The notes under the pieces: generated by a model
What the model saw: only the letters and a program-made list of their open reading frames with translations
The model's database searches: none
What the model was told of the DNA's origin: nothing
In this document: positions 11,430 through 23,466 of the stretch, in pieces
Position numbering within the stretch: position 1 is the first letter of the stretch
How the letters are laid out: each line of letters opens with the position of its first letter
Assembly (NCBI GenBank): GCA_031761405.1
Contig: JASEVX010000013.1
Span: forward strand, 40,934,601 to 40,998,600
Source of the DNA: Serripes groenlandicus
Lineage: Eukaryota > Mollusca > Bivalvia > Cardiida > Cardiidae
DNA: 64,000 nucleotides
Reading direction: 5' to 3'
Made by a program: the position numbers and the translations under genes

Positions 11430-11549
11430 TAGCAAAGTCTGATCCGTCTTCATCAAACTCACAGTATATGGTCATATTCAGTCTATTCCTGTACAAATCA
11501 GATCTGGCCTTAGTGTTCCATTGTCTTATGTCGTGACAAGTTAGACCAT
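11430..11549 (-). CDS. Possible internal exon of an unrecognised gene
   Basis: A 120-nt open segment with a TTTACAG acceptor and a GCTA|GTAAGT donor. In the open phase it encodes about 39 residues: GLTCHDIRQWNTKARSDL, then RNRLNMTIYCEFDEDGSDFA. The composition is that of a real secreted-type domain (two Cys, Asp-rich turn). I do not recognise the family, and no partner exon was found. It may be a stray exon or a remnant. Confidence 0.35.
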
Positions 11550-11554
11550 CTGTA

Positions 11555-12230
11555 AATATGACAAGTTAGACTGTATAAGGACATAATGGTGCATTATTAT
11601 TAAAAGAGAAACGGCATTAAAAAATATCATTATTGTCTAAATATCACACGAAATCCGATAGCAATTCGCTAAAGTTATTACGGGTTATTGCATTTTTTTT
11701 AATATTCATACCCATAGACAATATATAATGTAAAATTGGAAAATTGGAAAAAATAGTATATAATCAACTCTGACCGTGTGTCATGAACATGGGATGTCAG
11801 GCCTTAAATCGAATTCGAAGGATGAGCTATTATTAATTGATAACGCCCACTTGCACTGACATATTTTCTAATATCAAGCCAATGCATACAGCCATTGCAA
11901 CGTTTACGTCACTTACATATATATACATGACGTCATGCATGTACAATCTATTCACGGGAGAATGTTTTAAAACATGCACGTCTGGAACGCCTTTGCTGAC
12001 TCATGTATACAATATGTGTTTGTAATCTGTGTAGTCTTTACACTATCATGCCATACATACGCCTTTATGCTATGTACACTGATTAATGTGTTAGGTGCAT
12101 AATCCGTATAGTTATGTGCACACTTTATTATACTATGTTTACTGATCGTTATGTCTTGTGAATTCTCCATTTCGTTATGCGTATACCTCATTATGTGATA
12201 TGCAGTGTACCGATCGTTGTGTCTTGTACC
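11555..12230. other. Intergenic, low-complexity flank of the CT array
   Basis: Loose repeats of TTATG/TGTGTAC type words increase toward the microsatellite. Frames here, such as 11967-12257 minus, read into the CT/GA repeat and are not coding. Confidence 0.4.
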
Positions 12231-12231
12231 A

Positions 12232-12586
<355 letters not shown>

Positions 12587-12786
12587 NNNNNNNNNNNNNN
12601 NNNNNNNNNNNNNNNNNNNNNNNNNNNNNNNNNNNNNNNNNNNNNNNNNNNNNNNNNNNNNNNNNNNNNNNNNNNNNNNNNNNNNNNNNNNNNNNNNNNN
12701 NNNNNNNNNNNNNNNNNNNNNNNNNNNNNNNNNNNNNNNNNNNNNNNNNNNNNNNNNNNNNNNNNNNNNNNNNNNNNNNNNNNNNN
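12587..12786. other. Assembly gap of exactly 200 N
   Basis: 200 N bases. The round length suggests a gap of unknown true size, caused by the CT repeat. Confidence 0.99.
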
Positions 12787-12794
12787 ACTGCAAA

Positions 12795-15000
12795 TCGGCT
12801 GCCCGACTTCTCGCCTTGTGAATCGAAGATCAACACCTTCTTTTACAAAAGAAAATATGTGCCAATGATTGCTATGTCTTATTTGCCTTTATTAAGGGCG
12901 AACGGTCCAAAGAAATGTAAGATGTTTCTTCTAACTTTGCTCAGAATCCAGTTACTGTCGAAGAAGAAGACATACTAAAAGACGAAGACACAATCATAAA
13001 ACCTTACATTTACGGCATCATAAGTAAGTTCTCACCACAGTAAACGAAGAAACTAGACAGGAAGCTAGTGATTCATTTGCAATGCAGCAAATGCAAACAG
13101 ATATATCCTCCGTGTGTAAACAGTTCAATAGGTGTTAAGGTTCTTTAAACCGTATTATGGCCCTTTGGCCTAGAGATTCACCAAATATAGGTACACACAT
13201 CGAACAGTTAAAAAATGACGTTTCTAAGCTCGGTTATGCCATCTCAATAGTAAGTAAACGTGTTGTCGATAAAAGAGGTGAACAATCCGTAGTTACTGCC
13301 AGGAAACCGATAAGCATGGAAATGTGTGATCTTTCGCGAAAGTTGTAAGTAATCCTGCTAAGGCAACACAATTATCAAACAATACAGCCAAAACGAACCA
13401 GACAAGTGAGACCGAAATTACAATTGAACTGTTGTCTGTAAACTGTAACCCTTTTGCCAAAGAAAAACATGCATCCGCTAACCGTCACAAGAATGTCAGA
13501 ACAAACAACCATAATATCGACAAACTGAAGAATACAGGAACCGTAAGTCGAACAAATCATAATTCGATAAGCGCTGACCAGACTTGACAACCCACCAGAA
13601 GTTCTCAAGTACGAGATACCTTAACCAGTGATCCAGGCGTACGTCTGATGATATCGGAGAGTCTCCGATTACTGGAAAGTTTATTGCTGTACGACTCATA
13701 TTTTATACGTAACATTGACTCAAGTGTAAGTGAAAACGCCTTTGCAGACTAAATTAACGGGAGTGGCGTTCACGTCAAAAGACTATCCATGTTTTACGGT
13801 CGTTATGGCTCCTCAGCCAGACTGAATATTTATCCCGATGACGCTGATAAAGTTGAATCTGAAAGTTTCTGGCCAGACGATGTCAAAGTTCGTAGGTGGC
13901 TAAGTAATCAGCCATAGCAACAGGAACGTCGCTCCAAACGTTTTTCGATGTAGACATTATCATCGCTCCTATTATGGTAATAGACAATCTACACAATCCG
14001 ATAGCTATCACAACAACAGGTATAATAACAACATAGAGGAGCGCAACAACACTCGCAGAAACGTTCCATACAGGATAGCATCGGAACGCATTGGCTCTTA
14101 TGACTACTTGACCAACGAGTATGACTCAGAATCAATCAATGACCAATATAAGAACACTGATTACAGAACGAATACAAGTTACGAGACCAAAAGAAGCATT
14201 AGGTCATTTGACTGTAATGAATCGGACAGCACCCGTGCCTGGATGCCTGGGACCCAGGTCGTGATTAACTTACAATATCAACATGTATATAAAGGTCGCA
14301 GCTCTAATGCTATTGAACATTCTAAGTTGGAATTGTAGAGGTATAATGTCCCGCGCCTACACGCTATCTCAGATGTTGGATACTAATGGCATAGATATTG
14401 CATTAATTGTTGAGCGTAAGCTGTTACCGCGCTCCGCATCATTTATGAACACGATACATGCACAGTCCTCTGCATTTGTACCAATTGACCGTTCATTAGA
14501 TAATATTTATAAAACACTGAGATGCGGAAATGCGGGTACCGCATTTATGCTTAAAAACTCCTTATATAGGCATGTCCAAAAAATACAAAACATGAAAACG
14601 ATCGTATTGTAGGTATTGAGATCATATCAGAAAAAAACCTTTACCACTGTACTTATTTGTATATACATGCCTGCTGAAAATGATCTGTATACAGGGAGAC
14701 ACTGCGTGATATTGAATCTCTTTTGAATTTCTACCCACGGATAGGTAACGTAATACTCGGTTGCGACTTAATGCAAACTCTCGATCGATACATGAAAAGT
14801 GTAATAAATAAATCCGCGTTATTTTCGGAATTTGTTGAAAGTAATAGTATGGTTTCTTTGCAACAGGTTCATGAAATGTCATCTCGTTACACATTTATTC
14901 CTAATAACACAGTCATAGACCATATGCTCGTATGGAAGGGAGATACAAGACTGTATACTTCATTTGATATTTTTAAATGAAAGTGATGTCATAACATCAG
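12795..15000 (+). pseudogene. Degenerate LINE: ORF1-like debris and AP endonuclease domain
   Basis: The recognisable part is an exonuclease-endonuclease-phosphatase domain. Translation from 14283 gives NILSWNCRGIMS and continues to about 14595. It resumes in another frame (DRIVGIEIISEKN) to GCDLMQ at about 14760 in place of the usual GDFN motif, and ends with TVIDHMLVWKG near 14910-14950. Upstream frames at 13157-13348 and 14108-14338 may be ORF1 remains. The reverse transcriptase is absent, so the copy is 3'-truncated or interrupted. Its frameshift and altered motif make it inactive. Confidence 0.65.
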
Positions 15001-15300
15001 ATCATTTGCCTATTATTTTCTCTTTAACAAATGCAGAGTTCAATGCACAAACTTAACAAATGTAATGTGTGTGTGTATTTTAATAGAAGATGTACAAACA
15101 CATTAGTACGGAATCAGAAATGGTTACACAGATGAAGACAAAATACAATAATTTGAAGTTTAAGTAATATTGAGGACACTGACTGGTCTTTTTTTCTTTT
15201 ACTTTAAATATTTACTTCACATGATATTTCAAATATTGTCTACTTTACAATCAAGTTGAGCAATCTGGAAAACTGGAAGAAACTTTTTTGACAGAGAGTT
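15001..15300. other. Intergenic, nothing recognised
   Basis: AT-rich sequence after the LINE remnant, with no coding signal. Confidence 0.4.
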
Positions 15301-15306
15301 GAAATT

Positions 15307-15360
15307 ATTGCAAGTAAAGGTGAAATTGATCGTTTTGAGCAATTTCACCTTTATTGCAAT
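15307..15360. repeat. Perfect hairpin except one bulge
   Basis: ATTGCAAGTAAAGGTGAAAT (15307 onward) pairs with the arm ending TTATTGCAAT at 15360, with one bulged base and a ~10-nt loop. The AAAGGTGAAATTG/CAATTTCACCTTT centre resembles the centre of MITE family 1. Confidence 0.8.
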
Positions 15361-15555
15361 GTTTTCAAAAGGCGCCTGCAACAGCAGGCGTCAAATGTTG
15401 TCAGTCTGAACTAATGAGGTAAACATATATTATAATATTGCTGACAAAATATGCATACAAAATCAAATTAGATCTACAAATATACATGTTATAGGAAAAC
15501 GGGTCTGGCCACAAGTTCTCACAACTTAAAAACGGCCATCATTTCTTTCTTTTAA

Positions 15556-15752
15556 CCCTTTCCCACAAACAGCGAACATGCAGCCGACGAATTTGAAAGC
15601 ATGATGACAAAAGCCCGGAAAACCCCTATAAATGAAGGTATAATTACTGCACAAAGTTGAAAACATCGTGGCCAGTTCTCCTTTTTTCACATTGTTTTTA
15701 AAAGTCGTCTTCTGCATAGGGCGTCAGAAAGTGTCTATATATGGGAAAAGGG
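15556..15752. mobile_element. MITE family 1 copy
   Basis: TTAA at 15552-15555, then CCCTTTCCCACAAACAGC. The right end is TATATGGGAAAAGGG, with a decayed TTAA a few bases on. The interior matches the left half of the split copy at 25793 (CCGGAAAA...TATAAATG.AGG), which shows what sequence that copy lost at the gypsy insertion. Confidence 0.7.
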
Positions 15753-15759
15753 CTGATTA

Positions 15760-16890
15760 ACTGAATTTAAATTAAACTTCTTATCTAAGTTCAAACCTCA
15801 AAAACCTACTGTGTGGTAATGAAAAGAGTTGTACTACTGATACAATTGTGTTTAGTACCTTCAATATAGGTTTTGGTGGTTTGAACTAAGATTAGGCTTT
15901 AAGATCATGAAAATTGATTCATAGTTAGAAAAAAGTAAAAAAAAATACACTATTTGTGCAGGAACTTTTCCATATACAGTTGAACCTGTCTTTAACAAGC
16001 ACCAATGGAAAAAGAACAATCTGGTCTTTCTTCACAGGTGATCTTTAATCACAGGGTCAATTATGCAGAGGTTTGACTTAAATGCATCTGCATAAGAAGC
16101 CTTTGTAAACATCCTGGCAATCACCAATACTATGACAAATCCATTCGAAGCATAAATATAATTATTGAAAAGAGTTGTTAATCATAATGCCAAAGTCATT
16201 TTTGCTAATATGTCAAAATGCATCTGTATGAGAGAAAGGGCTAATATACTAAACAAATAATGTAGAACTAGATTGTATACACATGTAATAAATTGACCGA
16301 CAGTAATACTTAGTGTATGTTTTTAATGCATGAGTCAAAATGTGCGTGCAAGTGGGAAAAAGTTAAACTGTGTGAAATCACATTTGTATTAATTAATAAA
16401 GAATAGAATATGTTCCATGATTCTAACAGATATTTATATGGGTGGATTTCAAATTGGTTTTATTTGGATTTGATTGGTAATTAAGCAAAAAAAACATTGC
16501 AAAAATTAGACAACATACAATTCTCATTATTTGTATTGGTTGTAATTTTATACTAATATGATATTTTAACATGCTGGTGCGAAAGGGCTTATTTTAAGCT
16601 CGTTCGTTTTTCGAAGAAAAAAGTCAGGGTATTGTGATACTCTTAGCGTCATCGGCGACATCACAAAACTTTGACCTTACCTCATAACTCAAAAACTGTT
16701 CAACATTTTCAAATGAACTTGGTACACATCTTCCTGGGAGAAATACGAATGTCTTTACCAAGTCACATTATTCTAGCTTTAATAATTATTCAGTTATGGC
16801 CCTTTTTTTTCAACCTCGTTAAAAGTAGACAAGCTTTGGTGCATACCACTTGGAATAGAATTCCAATGGTAAATGATTTCTACATCTAAA
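15760..16890. other. Intergenic with old repeats
   Basis: AT-rich and without genes. About 16600-16810 holds a diverged repeat type (TCAGGGTATTGTGATACTC, ACCTTACCTCATAACT, TTATGGCCCTTTTTTT) that shares words with the array at 35-36.5 kb. Confidence 0.4.
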
Positions 16891-16894
16891 CCAT

Positions 16895-17190
16895 TACCCA
16901 CATCAGACGCATTTTAACGCAATAGCAGCAGACGATTTTTGAAAACATTGTGGCCAAAGGGGAAGTTGTCTTCAGAAGTCTTCTGTTTTAGTTTTGCTGT
17001 TTGTGGAAAAGAGTTTACCATTTCCCACATACATCAAATCTGCAGAAGATGACAATGAAAACATCTAGTCAAAAGCATGGAACATCTCTATTAATAGAAT
17101 GACTATGTGCAATTTAGCCTTTTGTCACAGTATGTTCAAAGGGTGTCTTCTGCAGAGACGACAAATTGTGTCTGTATGATGGGGAAATTA
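16895..17190. mobile_element. Two decayed MITE family 1 copies
   Basis: The first (about 16895-17003) has GCAGCAGACG and GAAAACATTGTGGCCAAAG. The second (about 17022-17190) starts ATTTCCCACATACATC and ends near TGTATGATGGGGAAAT. The TTAA boundaries are eroded. Confidence 0.5.
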
Positions 17191-17254
17191 GTTATCTTGA
17201 ATTCTTCATAACAGCACACATTATATATATATGTATAGACATGCAAACGGACAT

Positions 17255-20200
17255 TTACACTTTCATGAATGTCCACATAACGCCTTCATCTTCACAGTAA
17301 TACTTGGGAAATTCTTCCCTGGATTTCCGTGTCCACTTTCCCTCGGTCTCCAGTTTTTCCATGTAGTTGTCCAGTTTATTATCATAGTACATCGGTACCT
17401 CCGACAGGTATCTGTGTCGAGTTGTTATCACAAGCAGGCCACCTGTTGAACATAAATGACTGATTGATTGTTTAGTGTTTTACGCCGATTTGAACATTTT
17501 TTCAAGTTATATCACGGCGTTTCCTGTGAAAATGACCAGTACTACTAGTCCATTTAACCTGACATCAGCGAGACAGTTGTATTGCTAAGCCAGCAACCCT
17601 GATCGCCAAGAAGAGTAGCCATTACTACCATTTTGTTAAAGTCTTTGGTATAACCCGGCCGGGTATCGAACCCGCAACCGAGGCGGACGCCCTACCCCGA
17701 CTCTGTCAATTCACTCTTTCCGATGATTGATAAAAGTCATTGTGACTAGCGTCTTTCGTCTTCCACCAATGAGCTAAATTGTCTATGTGGAAAGGTAGCC
17801 GGTTACCTGGGAAGAATGTTGTGTGGAATACTGGTGCCTCGAAAATCACGTGAGCTGAACTGGCCGCCGTGATATATAACTGAGATACCATTTAAAACGG
17901 CGTTAACGTGACTTAAGTTCACTAAATCATTCTATCAAATATTTAGGTCACCGGCCCATAATACAGCATATATATATAATTACAATGACCAATATGCAAA
18001 GAGTGACAATAAACATTACACTTATATAATTATGTTTGACAATATATCAGAGTTCAACCGAAAAGGTCGCTATAGGTTTTAAGAAAGTTCTTCTGATAAC
18101 ATTTTACGTAATTGAACTGCCTTTAATTAGTTTGGATTAACTTTATAGATCCTTTACCTTTTACTGCATTCTAAAATCGTTTAATAAAGACAATGGTTTC
18201 TATTTCTAAGCCATGGTGTTTCAGGAAATGTTTTCCTTATATGTTCAAACCTAAGTAAAATGGGAATCGTCTTTTATATCATAATCATATTGTTCTTTAC
18301 ACATATTGCGGTATTTGTTTTCTTTTTCTGTGGGTAAGTGTCTACCACTTTCATTCAGGGGACGTACATCTTAAATTTGCTAACGTATTCGTCATAATTT
18401 CTAAGTTCAATCTATTTGTATTTTTTAAGAATATTCTAAATTACACATGTGGTTAATTTTCTCGAGGCCGCCGACATTTATGAAGTGTATCCTTTTAGAT
18501 CGGACAACGATGGTCATCAACAATGTATTGGTAGAGCGTTAACCAACGGTTCCGGCTTCGAATCCCGTGATGAGTTGGTTTTGACTTTGGGATTTCCTAT
18601 AAAAACGGCGCGAGTACTGACTAAGCCTCCAGGAAACAAACATCGAGCCTGATTATTATTAGCTGAAAGCTTTTTTCGCAATCGATGTAACATAAATAAG
18701 TTTAAACTTAAATAAACACTGTTTAAACATCTCGTCAGATACATGCACACTATATATATGAGTAATTGATTAGTGCTCAAAATAGGCCGAGAGCACAGAT
18801 GTGCTTAATGAATGTTTGGAATACAAAGTTGACCTAAATCAGCCTGTCCTTTCGCCCTGTCTAATCTTGGTCTTGCATGTTGTCAAAAGGTTTACGGAGG
18901 CCCGGTAGCTCAGTCTTAAGCGACTGTCAATTTAGGCGTTGTGAATTAGAACCCCAGCTCGGCCAACACTCTGTCCGACGTTTGATAAAAGTCACTGTTA
19001 CAAGCGTCATTCGTCACGAATGGGCTAACAGTCTATGTTGAAAACAGCCAGTTGCTTGGAAAGACTGTTGTGTGGAGTACTGGTGTGAGATAGCCACGAA
19101 ACACATGAGTAGGTGAACTTGCCGCTGTGATATGACTGATAAATTGTTGAAAACGGCGTTAAACCCCAACCAAAAGGTCAAAGGTGATGATACTAGTGTC
19201 CGAATTTCAGTAAACCAACAAAGAGTAAAAACAAAACCAAAACGACCAATTCTCACCCGATTTCACGACACGGATCATTTCGTCAAGCGTTTCAACCGGG
19301 AGATGATTCATCATGAAACATCCACAAGTGGTCAACCCATCGTAGTAATCTGTAAATATATTTGTCAATATTATTGATCATAACTTAACCATTTTGCAAA
19401 GTCAAACATTATAATGATATACATATTAGCCGCTACGTTTTTGTTGCGACTACGACCATTTTGCAAAGTCAAACATTATAATGATATACTTATTAGCCGC
19501 TACTTCTAGCGATTTGACTTCATGTAAGGGCTACATTTCCATTTCTTTCGCCAGAAAGTGCATTTAGCTATGTATAACGAACACACGGACGGTGTAACCC
19601 GTGCACTATGGTTCTTTCGCGCTAACTCTGGAAGACAGTGGTGTAGAGGTAGAGCGTAGGCTTCTCGTACCAATCGTCCCGGGTTCAAATCACGTGGTGA
19701 TCGGGTTATGCCTTTGGGATGTTTCCACACAAACGGCGCGAGTACCGGTTAAGTCTCCAGGAAGCAGAAACTGTGCGTGATTAATATAAGCTGAAAGCCT
19801 TTTTGGCAATCGATGTAAAATATAAGCTTAAACTAACTCTGGAGAACTTGCGCTGTATTTTAAATTTAATACAACATGTTCTTCAAAGATGGTCACTTTT
19901 ACAACTGTTCTAGGTATAGTTGTAGCAAATTGAGTTTTCAGGTTAATCACTCGTGAGACAATTACTTCAATCTTTACCACATTCAGTCGCTTTCTGACGC
20001 ATCTGCAGCAGATGAATTTTGAAAACATTGTGAAAAAAGGAGAAATTGCTTCAACTTTTTTTTGAGTATTTTTATCTTCATTTAAACAGATTTAGCGTGT
20101 TTTCCCCGTAATGTTTTGAACACATTGTGGCAAAAATGCATTTACTTGCCATATTGTTTTCATTTCTATCTAATAAATTTACCTTCATTTCAATTTTATA

Positions 20201-23200
20201 GAGATTCTTTATACTGTTAGCTAGATGTTATCAATATCGCGTGCTACAGATTAGCAGATTTGTGGTATGTGGGAATGGTATTAAGGTCACAATACACCAC
20301 GCATTATGCACGAAAGAATTCACCAGGCGAAAATGGTTACCGTCATTTCAGGCCAAATCGAGCCCGGACAAAACCGGTGTTTGGCATTCTCTACTTTCAC
20401 TTTCAAACAAGGTCGAAATACACCAAATAAATTCCTTCTTCGTTTCCATGTAAATCGACCAGTTTCAGCCCTCAATTGTCACACTTTCTAAGCGTGTTTC
20501 ATGTAGAACACCATACATGTATATCATTGAAAAGAGTTACCTCTAAGCTTTAAAACAATCGAAAGAAAATGGGGGGATGGGTCATGCATTATGCACGAAA
20601 TAATTCACCAGGCGAAAATGGATACTGTCATTTTGGACCAAATCGGGCCCGGACAAAACCGGTGTTTAGCATTCTCTACTTTCACTTTCAAACAAAGTCA
20701 AAATACTAAAAGTGATCAATTTAATCATTTCCAGTGCATCCTATATTCATTTACAGAGGATTTAAACTCCATGTCATATATTCAATGCATTCTGGTGATG
20801 GTATGGTATACACTCATTTCTATGCAAAAAAGTGTTTTTGTAGCGATTATTTGGGTGTAGATCAGCATGACAGCGGATGTATTTTGCGTAATTTGACCTC
20901 ATATATTTATACATAAGTATTACCGCTCTCAATTCCAAGCGTTTTCTGCTCTGTCATGAAGCAGTGGTAGAGATTTACGTAAGCGTGTTTATCCAGCGCA
21001 GCTTTCAGTAGATCTGAAGATGGGTCTAGTCCAGCAATGAATTTAAAACCATATTCGGAAAGCTGTAAAATAAAGATAATTGAACATCAGCTTCGGAGTT
21101 CATTGAAAATGGTGCCCAGCCAGTTCTAATCTCTCGAAAATGATCTGATGACTGCCTTTAATAATCACAAATCGTCTCAAATTGACATATGCGTTAACCA
21201 ATAAAATTGTCGCCTACAAAATCGTAAGGAATCTACAGTCGGAGATAACACATTAAAATAGCAAAACCAAGCATTGGTTGTATGGTGCGATTTCATTGGA
21301 CAGAAAGACGAGCACCGGTTACGAATATTTAAATGTATAAGTTCATTTCGATGCGATCTTGTATGCGGTGACGTCAGATCATGTGTGTACAGCGGAGTAT
21401 TTCTGTCTGATTTCAATGAGGTTGAGTCAGTTCGCACTGTATTGACTCTGGAAGTTTTAATGTGTCCAACATAATGGCCGTTAACAGTGACCCGTCGTCC
21501 TGAAAGTGGGATAAGAGTTCCTGATTCATCAAATGGGGGTATTGATGTTTTCAAAAGTGTGTAAATTTAATGTTCTACCATCTTTACCTTTGGAATTTGC
21601 CAGGATTTTGAAATATTTGAAAAATATTTGTTTGAATATGATCTCAATGTGTGTTTTTGTACTCTTCTTGACCAAAGTTCCATTACCGGCTAAGCTAACT
21701 GGCTCGACCAACTAAAGTTCGACTGTTGTTTAAAGATTAGCATGTGTGAGTGTGTGTGTCTGAGTGTTTGCATGCATGTGCGAAAAGATGTGTTCGAGCA
21801 AGCATGTGTGTAATGATACTTTATCTTAGTAACTCCCTTCAACAATGACTCATAACACATTCGTTATTTGGTCCATTAACTCCCAAATATGCCCAATATA
21901 CGCAGAGTTCAACAAACTTATAACATTATGCAATACAATGTACACCAAAGTGTACCAAAAATAGAATTAATCGAAAAGTAAGACGATAAACAAAACTCAT
22001 GTGACTTTATTTTGAGCTGGAAATTATACCTATCTCCGACTCTAGCATGTCTTACTGATTGCACTGTCTAGAAATTTAATGCAACCGTAAACACTGAGAA
22101 TAACGTGTATACTGGTATTTCCTCATGATATAACAAACTTATTTCCTCGCCAATGAAAATTTCATTTAGAGAGACTATTTGTAGTATCTTAACGAGGTAT
22201 TGTGTTTTTTTTTCTTCTTCATATTTTTCTCAAATGAAAACTCTGGCGCCTGTCGTATGATCACACGTTTTTGCAATTGCTATGTCTACGACCGTTTCCT
22301 AGTGTACCTTATATTCAATGAACAAGTCAGTCTCCTTAGTTTTGATATTGAATTAGTAAATTACATATATGCAATCAATTTCCAGTTAGTCGTAATGCTA
22401 ACCCCACATCCCTGAGGTGGGAAAGCCATAACTATCACTCTTGAAGTATTTGCTATGACCCGGCCGGGGATGAAACTCGTACCCAAAGGCGATCACTTTA
22501 CCACTACACATTGCGATGGTTTAAATTACTAGTACTTTACCTTCTGGCCGACCAGACCAGTTCCAGCTCCAACGTCGAGTATTTTAAACCCTGCCCTGTC
22601 AATTTCGGGTACCATATTGGCCATGCATTCCGCCGTCTTTTGAGGACCATTGTATCCACGCTCTTGTTGTACCTTTTTATGAAACAATTGCTATTCTTAT
22701 TTTATGTTAAATGCGTCTGGTGTTTTGTATACCGTACGAAACGTGATCATATAAAGGAAAATTGTACAAACATTTTATTAGATACCTGTATAATTTCCGG
22801 CGCAAATACATGTAGATTGTCACGCGCAATTAAAACACGACGGATTAAAATTTCTTATGTCAAAATACGTTACAAAATAATGATAATAGTACGTCACTGT
22901 AATATGGTGTGACGTCATTGAAATAAACCATGCGGTATTGGGGTGTGGTTAACTCGCCAATCATAAATTTCAATTTACATGTAAATTGTGTTATTTTGTT
23001 ATCTTAAAAATAGAAACTTGTATAGTTTTCCGTTATTCTGTCTTAAAAGTTATACTTGGTATATTATAAAAGGTAAATTACATTGCAGTAGGGAGACATG
23101 TCTTTGTATTGTCTACTCGGGGCGTGTAAAATATAAGATAACTCTTGACCTTCGGTCTCGCTAGATATCAATTTTCCACGCCCAATTTAGTACAATACCA

Positions 23201-23434
23201 AACCTAGTATCGCTACTGCAACACAACTTTTCCCTGTATATTAAGCACGCAAATCGCCAGACGCGGCATATAATTATATAGGTTACAATACACCGAATAA
23301 ATTTCTTCTTTGTTTCCATGTTCATCGACTAGTTTTAGCCCTCAATTGTCACACTTTCTAAGCGTTTCTCATGTTGAACACCATATATCATTGAAAAGAG
23401 TTACCTCTAAGCTTTAAAACAATCCAAAGAAAAT

Positions 23435-23466
<32 letters not shown>

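Noticed and set aside
18899..18965. tRNA gene calls at 18.9, 41.7, 42.3 and 55.9 kb
   Set aside because: Only boxes A and B are recognisable. Each is followed by a shared SINE body and tail, and the cloverleaf stems do not close.
22511..22912. 133-codon plus-strand frame
   Set aside because: Antisense to methyltransferase exon 2 (22541-22672), which has splice sites and motif I on the minus strand.
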